The notes beneath the pieces are model-generated. The model had not been told where the DNA came from. It searched no databases and saw nothing but the letters and a program-made list of their open reading frames with translations. This document shows positions 6,653 through 13,665 of a DNA stretch of 14,315 nucleotides, piece by piece. Made by a program: the position numbers and the translations under genes. The stretch is from Pseudomonadota bacterium (GTDB taxonomy: Bacteria; Pseudomonadota; Gammaproteobacteria; Burkholderiales; Burkholderiaceae_C), in contig JAEWBU010000233.1 of NCBI GenBank assembly GCA_023390985.1, positions 1-14,315 on the forward strand, given 5' to 3'. The first letter of the stretch is position 1. Each line of letters begins with the position of its first letter.

Positions 6653-6945
6653 TGGCCGGCGGCTTCGTCATCACGGTGCTGTTCACCGTCAAGCCCGAGG
6701 CGCGCGACGCGTTCCGCGCGGCGGTGCTCGAGAACGCCGCGCTCTCGCTCGAGCGCGAGAAGGGCTGCGAAATCTTCGACGTGTGCGAAAGCGCCGCCGC
6801 TCCCGAGTTCTTCCTGTACGAGGTGTACGGATCCGAGCAGGACTTCAAGGCGCACCTCGCGACCGAGCATTTCAGGCAGTTCGACAAGCTGTGTTCGTCG
6901 TGGGTGACGGGCAAGCAGGTCAGCTCGTACGCCAGGCTGCGATGA
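6652..6945 (+). CDS. ABM-fold protein (antibiotic biosynthesis monooxygenase / LsrG-like)
   Basis: A 97-aa single-domain dimeric alpha/beta-barrel (ABM, YgiN/LsrG) protein. It begins with a first strand (FVITVLFTVKPEARDAFRAA), followed by a helix, then EKGCEIFDVCES, and EFFLYEVYGSEQDFKAHLAT followed by EHFRQF; the YE-Y-(x)n-H-x-x-T-x-H pattern is the family hallmark and is close to what I recall of E. coli LsrG. In other bacteria these proteins are quinol oxygenases or, for LsrG, an isomerase of a phosphorylated keto-sugar. Next to a tetronate kinase, an isomerase role is the more attractive reading, but that is inference. ATG 6652 overlaps the upstream stop; GTG 6649 is the alternative. Its stop overlaps the kinase start by ATGA, so the three genes are translationally coupled. 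Confidence 0.83.
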   Translation: MAGGFVITVLFTVKPEARDAFRAAVLENAALSLEREKGCEIFDVCESAAAPEFFLYEVYGSEQDFKAHLATEHFRQFDKLCSSWVTGKQVSSYARLR

Positions 6946-8231
6946 GCGTCCTGCTGGGTTGCATCGCCGACGATTTCACCGGCGGGACCGATCTGGCGGG
7001 CATGCTGGTGAGGAACGGCATGCGCACGATGCAGGTGATCGGCATCCCGCGGGAGCCCGTGCCGGACGACGTCGACGCGGTCGTCGTGGCCTTGAAGACG
7101 CGCACGGTGCCCGCGCGGCAGGCCGTGGAGGAATCGGTGGCGGCGCTGCGCTGGCTGCGTAGGCAGGGCTGCCGGCGGTTCCATTTCAAGTACTGCTCCA
7201 CTTTCGATTCGACCGCGCAGGGGAACATCGGCCCCGTCGCCGATGCGCTGCTGGACGAACTGGGCGCCGCGTTCACCGTCGCCTGCCCGGCGCTGCCGGC
7301 CAACGGCCGCACGGTCTACCAGGGCCACCTGTTCGTCGGCGAAACGCTGCTGTCGGAGTCCGGCATGCGCCACCATCCGCTCACGCCCATGACGGACGCC
7401 AACCTCGTGCGCGTGCTCCAGGCCCAGACCCCGCGCAAGGTCGGCCTGGTGGACCACGCCACGGTGCGGCAGGGCGCGCGGGCGATCCAGGACCGGTTCG
7501 CCGAGCTGCGCCAGTCCGGCTGCGTGCACGCGGTGGTCGACGCGATCGCCGACGAGGACCTGCAGGCCATCGGCAAGGCCTGCGCTCGGCTTCCCCTCGT
7601 CACCGGCGGCTCCGGCATCGCGCAAGGGCTGCCCGCGAACTTCGGCGGCGATTTCGCTTCGCGTGATGCGTCCTGGGAGCCCGTGAACACAGGCGGCGCT
7701 TGCGCGGTGATCGCGGGAAGCTGCTCCGTGGCCACCAACGAACAGGTCGCCGCGATGAGCGAGCGGCATCCCGCCTTCCGCATAGCGCCCCTGGAACTGA
7801 TCAAGGGCAGCGACGTCGTCGGGCAGGCCATCGCCTGGGCCAGGGCCCACCTGGCGAAGGGGCCCGTGCTGCTGTACGCGACCGCCTCTCCCGAGCAGGT
7901 GAGGGCGGCCCAGGAACTGCTCGGTGTCGAGCAGGCCGGCGCCATCGTGGAAAAGGCGCTGGCCGAGATCGCGGCCGGCCTCGTCGAAGAAGGCGTCGAC
8001 CGGCTGATCGTCGCCGGGGGCGAAACCTCCGGAGCGGTCGTGCAACGGCTGGGGATCCGGGGCTTGCGCATCGGCCCCGAGATCGATCCCGGCGTTCCGT
8101 GGACGCGGGCGCACGGCGCTTCGCGTCCGCTCTACCTGGCCCTGAAGTCGGGCAACTTCGGAACCCGCGACTTCTTCCTCAAAGCCTGGAGCCGCCTGGA
8201 GGCGGCCTCCGCATCGCCTGCCATCTCTTGA
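6942..8231 (+). CDS. otnK: Four-carbon acid sugar kinase, 3-oxo-tetronate kinase type (DUF1537)
   Basis: A 429-aa protein matching the DUF1537 kinases (N-terminal sugar-binding and C-terminal nucleotide-binding domains). It opens with the signature LLGCIADDFTGGTDLAGMLV, followed by HFKYCSTFDSTAQGNIGPVA (about 83-102), PALPANGRTVYQGHLFVGE, and PLTPMTDANLVRVLQAQTPRK, all close to OtnK as I know it. The C-terminal part has the Gly-rich CAVIAGSCSVATNEQV, LIVAGGETSGAVVQRLG and LALKSGNFGTRDFF segments that bind ATP. Known reactions are ATP-dependent 4-phosphorylation of 3-oxo-tetronate (OtnK) or of D-threonate/D-erythronate (DtnK/DenK); the sequence favours OtnK but the exact substrate is not fixed by it. 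The start overlaps the upstream stop (ATGA). Partners OtnI and OtnC are not in this window. Confidence 0.88.
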   Translation: MSVLLGCIADDFTGGTDLAGMLVRNGMRTMQVIGIPREPVPDDVDAVVVALKTRTVPARQAVEESVAALRWLRRQGCRRFHFKYCSTFDSTAQGNIGPVADALLDELGAAFTVACPALPANGRTVYQGHLFVGETLLSESGMRHHPLTPMTDANLVRVLQAQTPRKVGLVDHATVRQGARAIQDRFAELRQSGCVHAVVDAIADEDLQAIGKACARLPLVTGGSGIAQGLPANFGGDFASRDASWEPVNTGGACAVIAGSCSVATNEQVAAMSERHPAFRIAPLELIKGSDVVGQAIAWARAHLAKGPVLLYATASPEQVRAAQELLGVEQAGAIVEKALAEIAAGLVEEGVDRLIVAGGETSGAVVQRLGIRGLRIGPEIDPGVPWTRAHGASRPLYLALKSGNFGTRDFFLKAWSRLEAASASPAIS

Positions 8232-8245
8232 CCGAAGGATCCGAA

Positions 8246-9223
8246 ATGACCCTGCAGATTCCGCTGACCCGCCGAGCCTTCAGCCTGTCCGCGCTCGCCG
8301 CCGCCATCACGCCGGCCTGGGCCAACGCCTGGCCTTCACGGCCGGTGAAGATCGTCGTGCCTTCGCCCCCCGGCGGGAGCACGGACCAGCTCGCGCGTGC
8401 GATCGGCGAGAAGCTCGCCACGGCCTGGACCCAGCCCGTCGTCGTCGACAACAAACCGGGCGCGGGGCTGACCCTGGGCGCCGACCTGGTCGCGAAGTCC
8501 GCGCCCGACGGCAACACGCTGCTCATGGCGGCCGTGCATCACTCCATCGCGCCGGCGGTCTACAAGAAGCTGCCCTACGACTTCCTGAAGGACCTGAAGC
8601 CCATCACCGTGCTCGCCGTGGTGCCGAACGTAATGATCACGCGCAAGGACTTTCCGGCGAACACGGTGGCGAAGTTCATCGCGCTGGAGAAACGCAATCC
8701 CGGCAAGTACACCTACGGCAGCACCGGCGCGGGCACCGCGCACCACCTGATCGGCGAGCAGTTCAACGACATGGCCGGGACGCAGCTGCGCCATGTGCCC
8801 TACAAGGGCAGTTCGCCGGCGCTGGTGGACCTGATGGGCGGACAGATCGACTTCATGTTCGACACGGTGGCGTCCTGCCTGGCGCACATCCAGAGCGGGA
8901 AGCTCAAGGCGGTGGCGGTGGCGACGGCCAAGCGGTCCTCCATCCTGCCCAACGTGCCCACGCTCTCGGAGGCGGGTCTCGCCGGGTTCGACATCGCGAC
9001 CTGGTTCGGCCTGATGGCGCCGGCGGCGACGCCGCAGGACGTCGTCACCCGAGTGCATGCCGACGTCGTGAAGATCATGGCGACGCCGGAGTTCAGGAAG
9101 CAGCTGGCCGGCATGGGCGCGGAACCCGTGGGCAACACGCCGGCGCAGATGGAGACGCAGATCAAGGCCGAAGTCCAGAAGTTCGAGGCGCTGGCCCGCA
9201 AGGCGAAGCTGAGCATCGACTGA
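8246..9223 (+). CDS. Tripartite tricarboxylate transporter substrate-binding protein (Bug/TctC family), first copy
   Basis: The 325-aa precursor begins TLQIPLTRRAFSLSALAAAI, a twin-arginine-like signal with probable cleavage after AWANA. The mature protein follows the Bug pattern: WPSRPVKIVVPSPPGGSTDQ, then VVVDNKPGAGLTLGADLVAK, VPYKGSSPALVDLMGGQIDF with Phe/Asp typical of the carboxylate pocket, and the C-terminal LPNVPTLSEAGLAGFDIATW. Bug proteins bind carboxylates (often sugar acids or aromatic acids) in the periplasm and hand them to TctA/TctB membrane subunits, which are not encoded here. A good RBS (AAGGA, 8235-8239) lies 6 nt before the ATG; 14 nt separate it from the kinase stop. The frame stays open upstream into the kinase gene, but the RBS, signal peptide and family start all place it at 8246. 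Confidence 0.93.
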   Translation: MTLQIPLTRRAFSLSALAAAITPAWANAWPSRPVKIVVPSPPGGSTDQLARAIGEKLATAWTQPVVVDNKPGAGLTLGADLVAKSAPDGNTLLMAAVHHSIAPAVYKKLPYDFLKDLKPITVLAVVPNVMITRKDFPANTVAKFIALEKRNPGKYTYGSTGAGTAHHLIGEQFNDMAGTQLRHVPYKGSSPALVDLMGGQIDFMFDTVASCLAHIQSGKLKAVAVATAKRSSILPNVPTLSEAGLAGFDIATWFGLMAPAATPQDVVTRVHADVVKIMATPEFRKQLAGMGAEPVGNTPAQMETQIKAEVQKFEALARKAKLSID

Positions 9224-9239
9224 CGCGGTCCGGATAGCG

Positions 9240-10211
9240 ATGTCCCACCCTGATCTTCCTTCGTTTGCCTGGACAGGCTCCGGCCTGCAGCGACCCGAAT
9301 GCGTCCTGGCGACCGCGTCCGGCAACCTCTATGTCGCCGACTGGCGTGGCGGCGTCACGCGGATCAGGCCCGACGGAGGCCAGGCCACTTACCTGGCCCC
9401 GGAAGTCGACGGCATCCGGCTGCAGCCCAATGGCATTGCGCTGCAGCCGGACGGCAGCTTCCTCATCGCGCACCTGGGAGCGGACACGGGCGGCGTGTTC
9501 CGGCTGGACAGGACGGGTAACGCGACGCCTTTGCTCACGCGCGTCGATGGTGTCGACCTGCCACCCACGAACTTCGTCCTGCCCGACGCACAAGGCCGCT
9601 TGTGGGTGACGGTCAGCACCCGGTTGTCGCCTCGGGCGCGCGGGTACCGGCGCGACGTGGCCGATGGTTTCGTCGTGCTGGTGGACCCGCGTGGCGCGCG
9701 GATCGTCGCCGACGGCCTGGGCTACACCAACGAATGCGTGCTCGATGCGCAAGGACAGTACCTGTACGTGAACGAAACGTTCGGGCGCCGGCTCTCCCGC
9801 TTCCGCGTCGAACCGTCGGGCGGGCTCGGCCCGCGTGAAACCGTGACGGAGTTCGGACCCGGCACCTTCCCGGATGGCCTCGCGCTGGACGTGGAGGGGT
9901 ACTTCTGGGTCACGAGCATCGTCAGCAACCGCGTGATCCGGGTCGCGCCTGACGGCGGACAGAAGATCCTGTTCGATGACTGCGATGCGGACGCGCTGCG
10001 GGAGACCGAGCGTGCCTACGAGGAGGGCCGCATGGGCCGCGAGCACCTGGACCGCATTGATGCGACACGCACGCTGCGGAACATCTCCAGCCTGGCCTTC
10101 GGCGGCGCGGACCTGCGTACCGGCTACCTGGGATGCCTGCTCGGCGACCGCCTCGCAACGCTGGCGATGCCCGTGGCCGGGCATCCCCCCGTGCACTGGA
10201 ACTGGGGTTGA
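9240..10211 (+). CDS. SMP-30/gluconolactonase family lactonase
   Basis: A 323-aa six-bladed beta-propeller of the SMP-30/LRE family, with no signal peptide. The three divalent-metal ligands can be placed by their motifs: E20 in LQRPECVLA, N164 in GLGYTNECVLDAQGQYLYV, and D212 in TFPDGLALDVEGYFWVT, close to the E18/N154/D204 spacing of mammalian regucalcin. Blade repeats are visible as LYVADWRGGVTRIRPDG, NGIALQPDGSFLIAHLG and VLPDAQGRLWVTVSTR. The family hydrolyses sugar lactones to aldonic acids (gluconolactonase, xylono-, arabinonolactonase), which fits a sugar-acid operon. A charged helix-like insert (about 246-275, with DADALRETERAYEEGRMG) comes before the last blade; I recall this in homologues next to Bug genes. 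It sits between the two binding-protein genes with gaps of 16 and 31 nt. The RBS is weak. Confidence 0.85.
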   Translation: MSHPDLPSFAWTGSGLQRPECVLATASGNLYVADWRGGVTRIRPDGGQATYLAPEVDGIRLQPNGIALQPDGSFLIAHLGADTGGVFRLDRTGNATPLLTRVDGVDLPPTNFVLPDAQGRLWVTVSTRLSPRARGYRRDVADGFVVLVDPRGARIVADGLGYTNECVLDAQGQYLYVNETFGRRLSRFRVEPSGGLGPRETVTEFGPGTFPDGLALDVEGYFWVTSIVSNRVIRVAPDGGQKILFDDCDADALRETERAYEEGRMGREHLDRIDATRTLRNISSLAFGGADLRTGYLGCLLGDRLATLAMPVAGHPPVHWNWG

Positions 10212-10242
10212 TCCCCACGGCAAACACTGAAGGAGACACGAG

Positions 10243-11235
10243 ATGCTGAAACTGAACCGACGCAGGCTGCTGCAAGGCGCCGCGATGCTGCCGGTCGCCG
10301 GCGGCCTGCCCTGGGCCGCCTGGGCGGACGAGGCCTATCCGAGCCGGCCCGTGAAGGTGGTCGTCGGGTTCTCGCCCGGCGGTGGCGTGGACCTGGTCGC
10401 GCGGCCGATGGCGCAGCGTGTCGGCGATGCCATCGGCCAGTCGCTGGTCGTGGACAACCGGCCGGGCGCGGGCGGCAACCTGGCCGCCATGTTCGTGGCG
10501 CGCGGCACGCCCGCGGACGGCTACACGCTGCTCCAGGTGAACTCGGGGATGGTGACGATCAATCCTTTCATCTACAAAGCCGGCGTGCCGGACTACCTGC
10601 GCGAGTTCACGCCGATCGCCGGCATGACGGACTCACCGCAAGCGGTGCTCGTGCCGGCCTCGCTGGGGATCAAGACCTTGAAGGACTTCGTGGCGCTGGC
10701 CCGCGCGCCGAAGGAATCGATGAACTTCGCGTCCGGCGGCATCGGCACGCTGGCGCACGTCAGCTTCGAGCTGTTCAAGAAGTCCGAGAACCTGAAGATG
10801 GAGCATGTGCCCTACAAGGGAACCGGCCCCGCCATCCAGGACATGCTGGCCGGCCGCGTGCACCTGATGATCGACAACGTTTCGCAGGTCAAGGGCCAGA
10901 TCGACAACGGCAGCATCAAGGTGCTGGCCGTCACCGGCCCCCAGCGGCTGCCGGCGCTGCCCGACGTTCCCACCACCGCGGAAGCCGGCTTCCCGAAACT
11001 GCTGGCCATCGGTTGGCAAGCCCTCCTGGCGCCCGCGAAGACGCCGCCCGCCGCGGTGGAGAAACTGCGTGCGGCCGCGCGCAAGGTCCTGGACACCCCG
11101 GAATGGACCGCGCAGATGGGCCGTCAGGGTTCCGTGGGGCGCTGGATCTCGCCGGACGAGATCACCGAACGCACCCGCCGCGAAAGCGCGGTCTGGGGCG
11201 ACATCATCCGGGCCTCCAACATCACGGCCGAGTAG
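10243..11235 (+). CDS. Tripartite tricarboxylate transporter substrate-binding protein (Bug/TctC family), second copy
   Basis: A 330-aa precursor with signal LKLNRRRLLQGAAMLPVAGG and probable cleavage after AWA. The mature part has YPSRPVKVVVGFSPGGGVDL, VVDNRPGAGGNLAAMFVARG, VPYKGTGPAIQDMLAGRVHL and ALPDVPTTAEAGFPKLLAIG, all standard for the family. It shares the fold but not close sequence with the first copy in this operon (the ligand-loop residues differ: MIDN versus FMFD after the VPYKG segment), so it is not a recent duplicate and may bind another ligand. The RBS is the strongest in the operon (AAGGAG, 10230-10235, 7 nt from ATG), suggesting high expression as expected for a periplasmic receptor. 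No TctA/TctB genes occur in the window. It is followed after only 4 nt by the TIM-barrel gene. Confidence 0.93.
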   Translation: MLKLNRRRLLQGAAMLPVAGGLPWAAWADEAYPSRPVKVVVGFSPGGGVDLVARPMAQRVGDAIGQSLVVDNRPGAGGNLAAMFVARGTPADGYTLLQVNSGMVTINPFIYKAGVPDYLREFTPIAGMTDSPQAVLVPASLGIKTLKDFVALARAPKESMNFASGGIGTLAHVSFELFKKSENLKMEHVPYKGTGPAIQDMLAGRVHLMIDNVSQVKGQIDNGSIKVLAVTGPQRLPALPDVPTTAEAGFPKLLAIGWQALLAPAKTPPAAVEKLRAAARKVLDTPEWTAQMGRQGSVGRWISPDEITERTRRESAVWGDIIRASNITAE

Positions 11236-11239
11236 CAAG

Positions 11240-12307
11240 ATGAGCAAGACAGTCGTATCCATCGCCGGCAACAAGATCCAGGTCAACGGGCGGCCCACCT
11301 ACGAAGGCCGCCAGTGGAACGGGATGCCGATCGAAGGGCTGCTTTTCAACAGCCGGATGGCCAACGCGATCGCCGACGACGAGAACCCGTCGACCCGTGG
11401 CGTGTGGGCCTACGCGGACGGCCCGTGGGACGCGGAGCGCAACACGCGCGAGTTCTGCGCCGCGTTGCCGCAGTACCGGGACCACGGACTGCTGGGCGTC
11501 TGCCTCAACATGCAGGGCGGCAGTCCGCACGGCTACTCGCAGATCCAGCCCTGGGTGATCACGGCCTTCGAGGCCGACGGGTCGCTCAAGCCGGCGTGGA
11601 TGGCGCGACTGGACCAAGTGCTGCGTGCCACGGACGAACTCGGCATGGTCGTCGTGCTCGGCCTGTTCTACGGCGCGGCGAGCCGGCACCTGAAGGACGA
11701 GGCCGCGGTGCAACGGGCCGTCGACAACGCCGTGGACTGGCTGGTGGAGAAGAAGGCGCGCCACGTGCTGCTCGAGATCGGCAACGAGGTCGACCACCAC
11801 CCCGTCCACCACCATCCCATCATCGAAGCTCCGCGTTGCCACGAGCTGATCCAGCGGGCACAGGCGCGCTCGGAAGGGCGGCTGGAGACCCCGGCCGGCC
11901 GGCTGCTGGTCGGTGCCAGCCTGCTCAACCCGCGCACCGAGGCGCACAACGTCATCGGCGCCAGCGACTTCCTGCTGCCGCACGGCAACCATGTGAACGG
12001 CCCGCGCGGACGCGAATTCTCGAACCCCGACGGCATCCGACTGCAGTTGATGCACATGCGCGCTTCGCCGGCGTACCGGGGACAACCGATCTTCTACAAC
12101 GAGGACGACCACTTCGATTTCGATCTGTCCGACTACCACCTGCTCGCCGCCGTGGAGGGCTACGCGGGCTGGGGCTACTTCGACTACCGGATGTCGAGAG
12201 AGCGCCTCGAGGACGGCTTCCAGTCCCTGCCGGTGGACTGGTCCATCGGTTCGAAGCGCAAGCGCGCGTTCTTCGGCAAGCTCAAGGAGATCACACGCGG
12301 TGGCTGA
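11240..12307 (+). CDS. Cytoplasmic TIM-barrel protein, glycoside hydrolase clan A-like
   Basis: A 355-aa protein without a signal peptide. It begins KTVVSIAGNKIQVNGRPTYE, then WNGMPIEGLLFNSRMANAI. The order of strand-like segments matches a (beta/alpha)8 barrel: HGLLGVCLNMQGGSP, LGMVVVLGLFYGAA, HVLLEIGNEVDHH, GRLLVGASL, FLLPHGNHV, PIFYNEDDHFDFD and GYAGWGYFDYRM. Two glutamates fall where clan GH-A enzymes have theirs: E183 in IGNE (acid/base after strand 4) and E288 in YNEDD (nucleophile near strand 7). I recall similar proteins, mainly uncharacterised, from Planctomycetes. Substrate unknown: a glycoside or sugar-acid conjugate would fit the operon. No GH family number is claimed, and the catalytic assignment is inferred from motif position. 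Its end overlaps the oxidoreductase gene by 8 nt and contains that gene's RBS; its own RBS is weak. Confidence 0.78.
   Translation: MSKTVVSIAGNKIQVNGRPTYEGRQWNGMPIEGLLFNSRMANAIADDENPSTRGVWAYADGPWDAERNTREFCAALPQYRDHGLLGVCLNMQGGSPHGYSQIQPWVITAFEADGSLKPAWMARLDQVLRATDELGMVVVLGLFYGAASRHLKDEAAVQRAVDNAVDWLVEKKARHVLLEIGNEVDHHPVHHHPIIEAPRCHELIQRAQARSEGRLETPAGRLLVGASLLNPRTEAHNVIGASDFLLPHGNHVNGPRGREFSNPDGIRLQLMHMRASPAYRGQPIFYNEDDHFDFDLSDYHLLAAVEGYAGWGYFDYRMSRERLEDGFQSLPVDWSIGSKRKRAFFGKLKEITRGG
12284..12289 (+). promoter_or_regulatory. Ribosome binding site for the oxidoreductase, inside the TIM-barrel gene
   Basis: AAGGAG lies 10 nt before the GTG at 12300, within the last codons of the upstream gene. 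It supports the GTG start and tight coupling of the two genes. Confidence 0.6.
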
Positions 12308-13376
12308 AAAGCGCTGGCGGGTGGCGCTGGTCGGGGCGGGCTTCTTCGCTTCGTTCCAGCTGCGGGGCTGGCTCGATGCGCCGGGCGTGCAGGTGGTCGG
12401 CATCTGCGATCGCGACGCCGCGCGGGCCCAGGCGCTGGCCGGCAATTTCGGCGTGCCGGCGGTCTTCGGTGATCTGCGGGAAATGCTCTCGCGGACGCAA
12501 GTCGATCTGGTCGATCTCGCGACACCGCCGGCCAGCCACGCTGCGTTGCTCACGGAAACGCTCGCGCGCGGGATCCCGACGATTTGCCAGAAGCCGTTCT
12601 GCGGCAGCTACGCCGAGGCGCTGGCGATCACCGGGAAGTTCGAGAAGGCGGGTGTTCCGCTCGTCGTGCACGAGAACTTCAGGTTCACGCCGTGGTTCAG
12701 GGAAGCCAGGCGCCTTCTCGACGAAGGCCTGCTCGGCACCCCGCACGGCGTGAGCTTCAGGCTCCGGCCCGGAGACGGCCAGGGTCCCGCGGCGTACCTG
12801 GACCGGCAGCCGTACTTCCAGCAGATGCCGCGCCTGCTGGTGGCGGAAACCGGCGTCCACTTCATCGACGCGTTCCGCTACCTGCTGGGCGACGTGGTGC
12901 ACGTGAGCGCGATCCTGCGCCGGCTCAATCCCGTCATCCGCGGAGAAGACTCGGCCCTCGTCGCCTTGGATTTCGCCCACCAGGCCGTGGGCCTTCTCGA
13001 TGCCAACCGGCTGAACGACCACGTGGCCGCGAACCCTCGCAGGACCATGGGCGAGATGTGGCTCGAAGGGGAGGGCGGCGTGCTGCGGCTGGATGGCGAC
13101 GCCAGGATGTGGTGGAAGCCGCACCATGGCGACGAGCGCGAGCACGCCTATGACAGCGGCCCGGTCGACCAGTTCGGCGGCGGTGCGTGCGGGAACCTGC
13201 AGCGGCACGTCCTGGAAAGCCTGGGCGCGGGCAGGACGCCCGAGAACACCGCGCGCGCGTACCTGGAGAACCTGCGCGTGCAGGAAGCCGTGTACGAGTC
13301 GCATCGCCTGGGCCGGCGAGTGGAGATGGCGGGCTTCGAGCCGCCGGTGATCCCGCGGGCGCCGTTCGCGCACTAG
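12300..13376 (+). CDS. Gfo/Idh/MocA family oxidoreductase
   Basis: A 358-aa NAD(P)-dependent sugar or inositol dehydrogenase-type enzyme. Residues 7-25 form the Rossmann start (VALVGAGFFASFQLRG), with the acidic residue of CDRDAARA after strand 2. The usual EKP motif is replaced by CQKPF, with K98 kept. The catalytic-site motif TGVHFIDAFRYLLG supplies H187 and D190. The C-terminal domain has the expected sheet region and ends in VEMAGFEPPVIPRAPFAH. No signal peptide. Family members oxidise a sugar hydroxyl or act with bound cofactor to create keto-sugars and drive glycoside cleavage; which applies here is unknown. It is the last gene of the operon, GTG start overlapping the TIM-barrel gene by 8 nt, so the two proteins may act on one substrate. 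No clear terminator follows. Confidence 0.87.
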   Translation: MAEKRWRVALVGAGFFASFQLRGWLDAPGVQVVGICDRDAARAQALAGNFGVPAVFGDLREMLSRTQVDLVDLATPPASHAALLTETLARGIPTICQKPFCGSYAEALAITGKFEKAGVPLVVHENFRFTPWFREARRLLDEGLLGTPHGVSFRLRPGDGQGPAAYLDRQPYFQQMPRLLVAETGVHFIDAFRYLLGDVVHVSAILRRLNPVIRGEDSALVALDFAHQAVGLLDANRLNDHVAANPRRTMGEMWLEGEGGVLRLDGDARMWWKPHHGDEREHAYDSGPVDQFGGGACGNLQRHVLESLGAGRTPENTARAYLENLRVQEAVYESHRLGRRVEMAGFEPPVIPRAPFAH

Positions 13377-13437
13377 GGTTTGCGTTCCTGCCCGTCGCCT
13401 CGCCCAAAGCCCTTTACGCCGGTCCATCGATCCTTGT

Positions 13438-13459
13438 GAATCCCCAGTTCTGGGGATTC
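13438..13459. other. Perfect 22-bp inverted repeat in the intergenic region after the operon
   Basis: GAATCCCCAG (13438-13447), TT, CTGGGGATTC (13450-13459); both arms match at all ten positions. It lies 61 nt after the oxidoreductase stop. No T run follows on either strand, so a canonical intrinsic terminator is unlikely, though the stem could stabilise a transcript end. It could also be a protein-binding site. The rest of the 289-nt gap 13377-13665 holds no supported gene; I cannot name a promoter for the next gene. Confidence 0.5.
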
Positions 13460-13665
13460 GCCCGCGAGTGGTGAGGATTTGTTGATGCATGCCAACCTTC
13501 CGCGGCCTGGCGCGCCTGGCTCGCCTTACGGCGGCAAGAACGGGCGCGCGATGGACATCTGCCTAGGCTGAGCCGCGCTCACAACTGGGCACACAAGCGT
13601 CCAAGCCGGCTTGCGATGCGCGCCGGTCGTTTTCACGATGGTCCCCTCACACAAGGAGTCGGACC

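Noticed and set aside
6612..8114. 500-aa minus-strand ORF opposite the kinase
   Set aside because: It is antisense to a well-recognised OtnK gene; composition is Arg/Ala/Gly/His-rich with no recognisable domain, as expected for GC-rich shadows.
7700..8245. N-terminal extension of the first Bug protein into the kinase gene
   Set aside because: The signal peptide and RBS mark ATG 8246; the extension is kinase sequence in another frame.
11222..12553. 443-aa minus-strand ORF opposite the TIM-barrel gene, and a similar 399-aa one at 12291-13490
   Set aside because: Both are antisense to recognised families on the plus strand and have shadow-like composition.
13377..13474. Short ORF tail in the gap after the oxidoreductase, ending near the inverted repeat
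   Set aside because: It continues an out-of-frame reading of the oxidoreductase gene, with no start, RBS or recognisable sequence of its own.
13481..13496. GTTG-ATGCATGC-CAAC dyad-like motif upstream of the right-end lipoprotein
   Set aside because: Only the four outer bases of each arm are complementary; the interior is offset, so it does not match the operator-like palindrome at 5490-5517.
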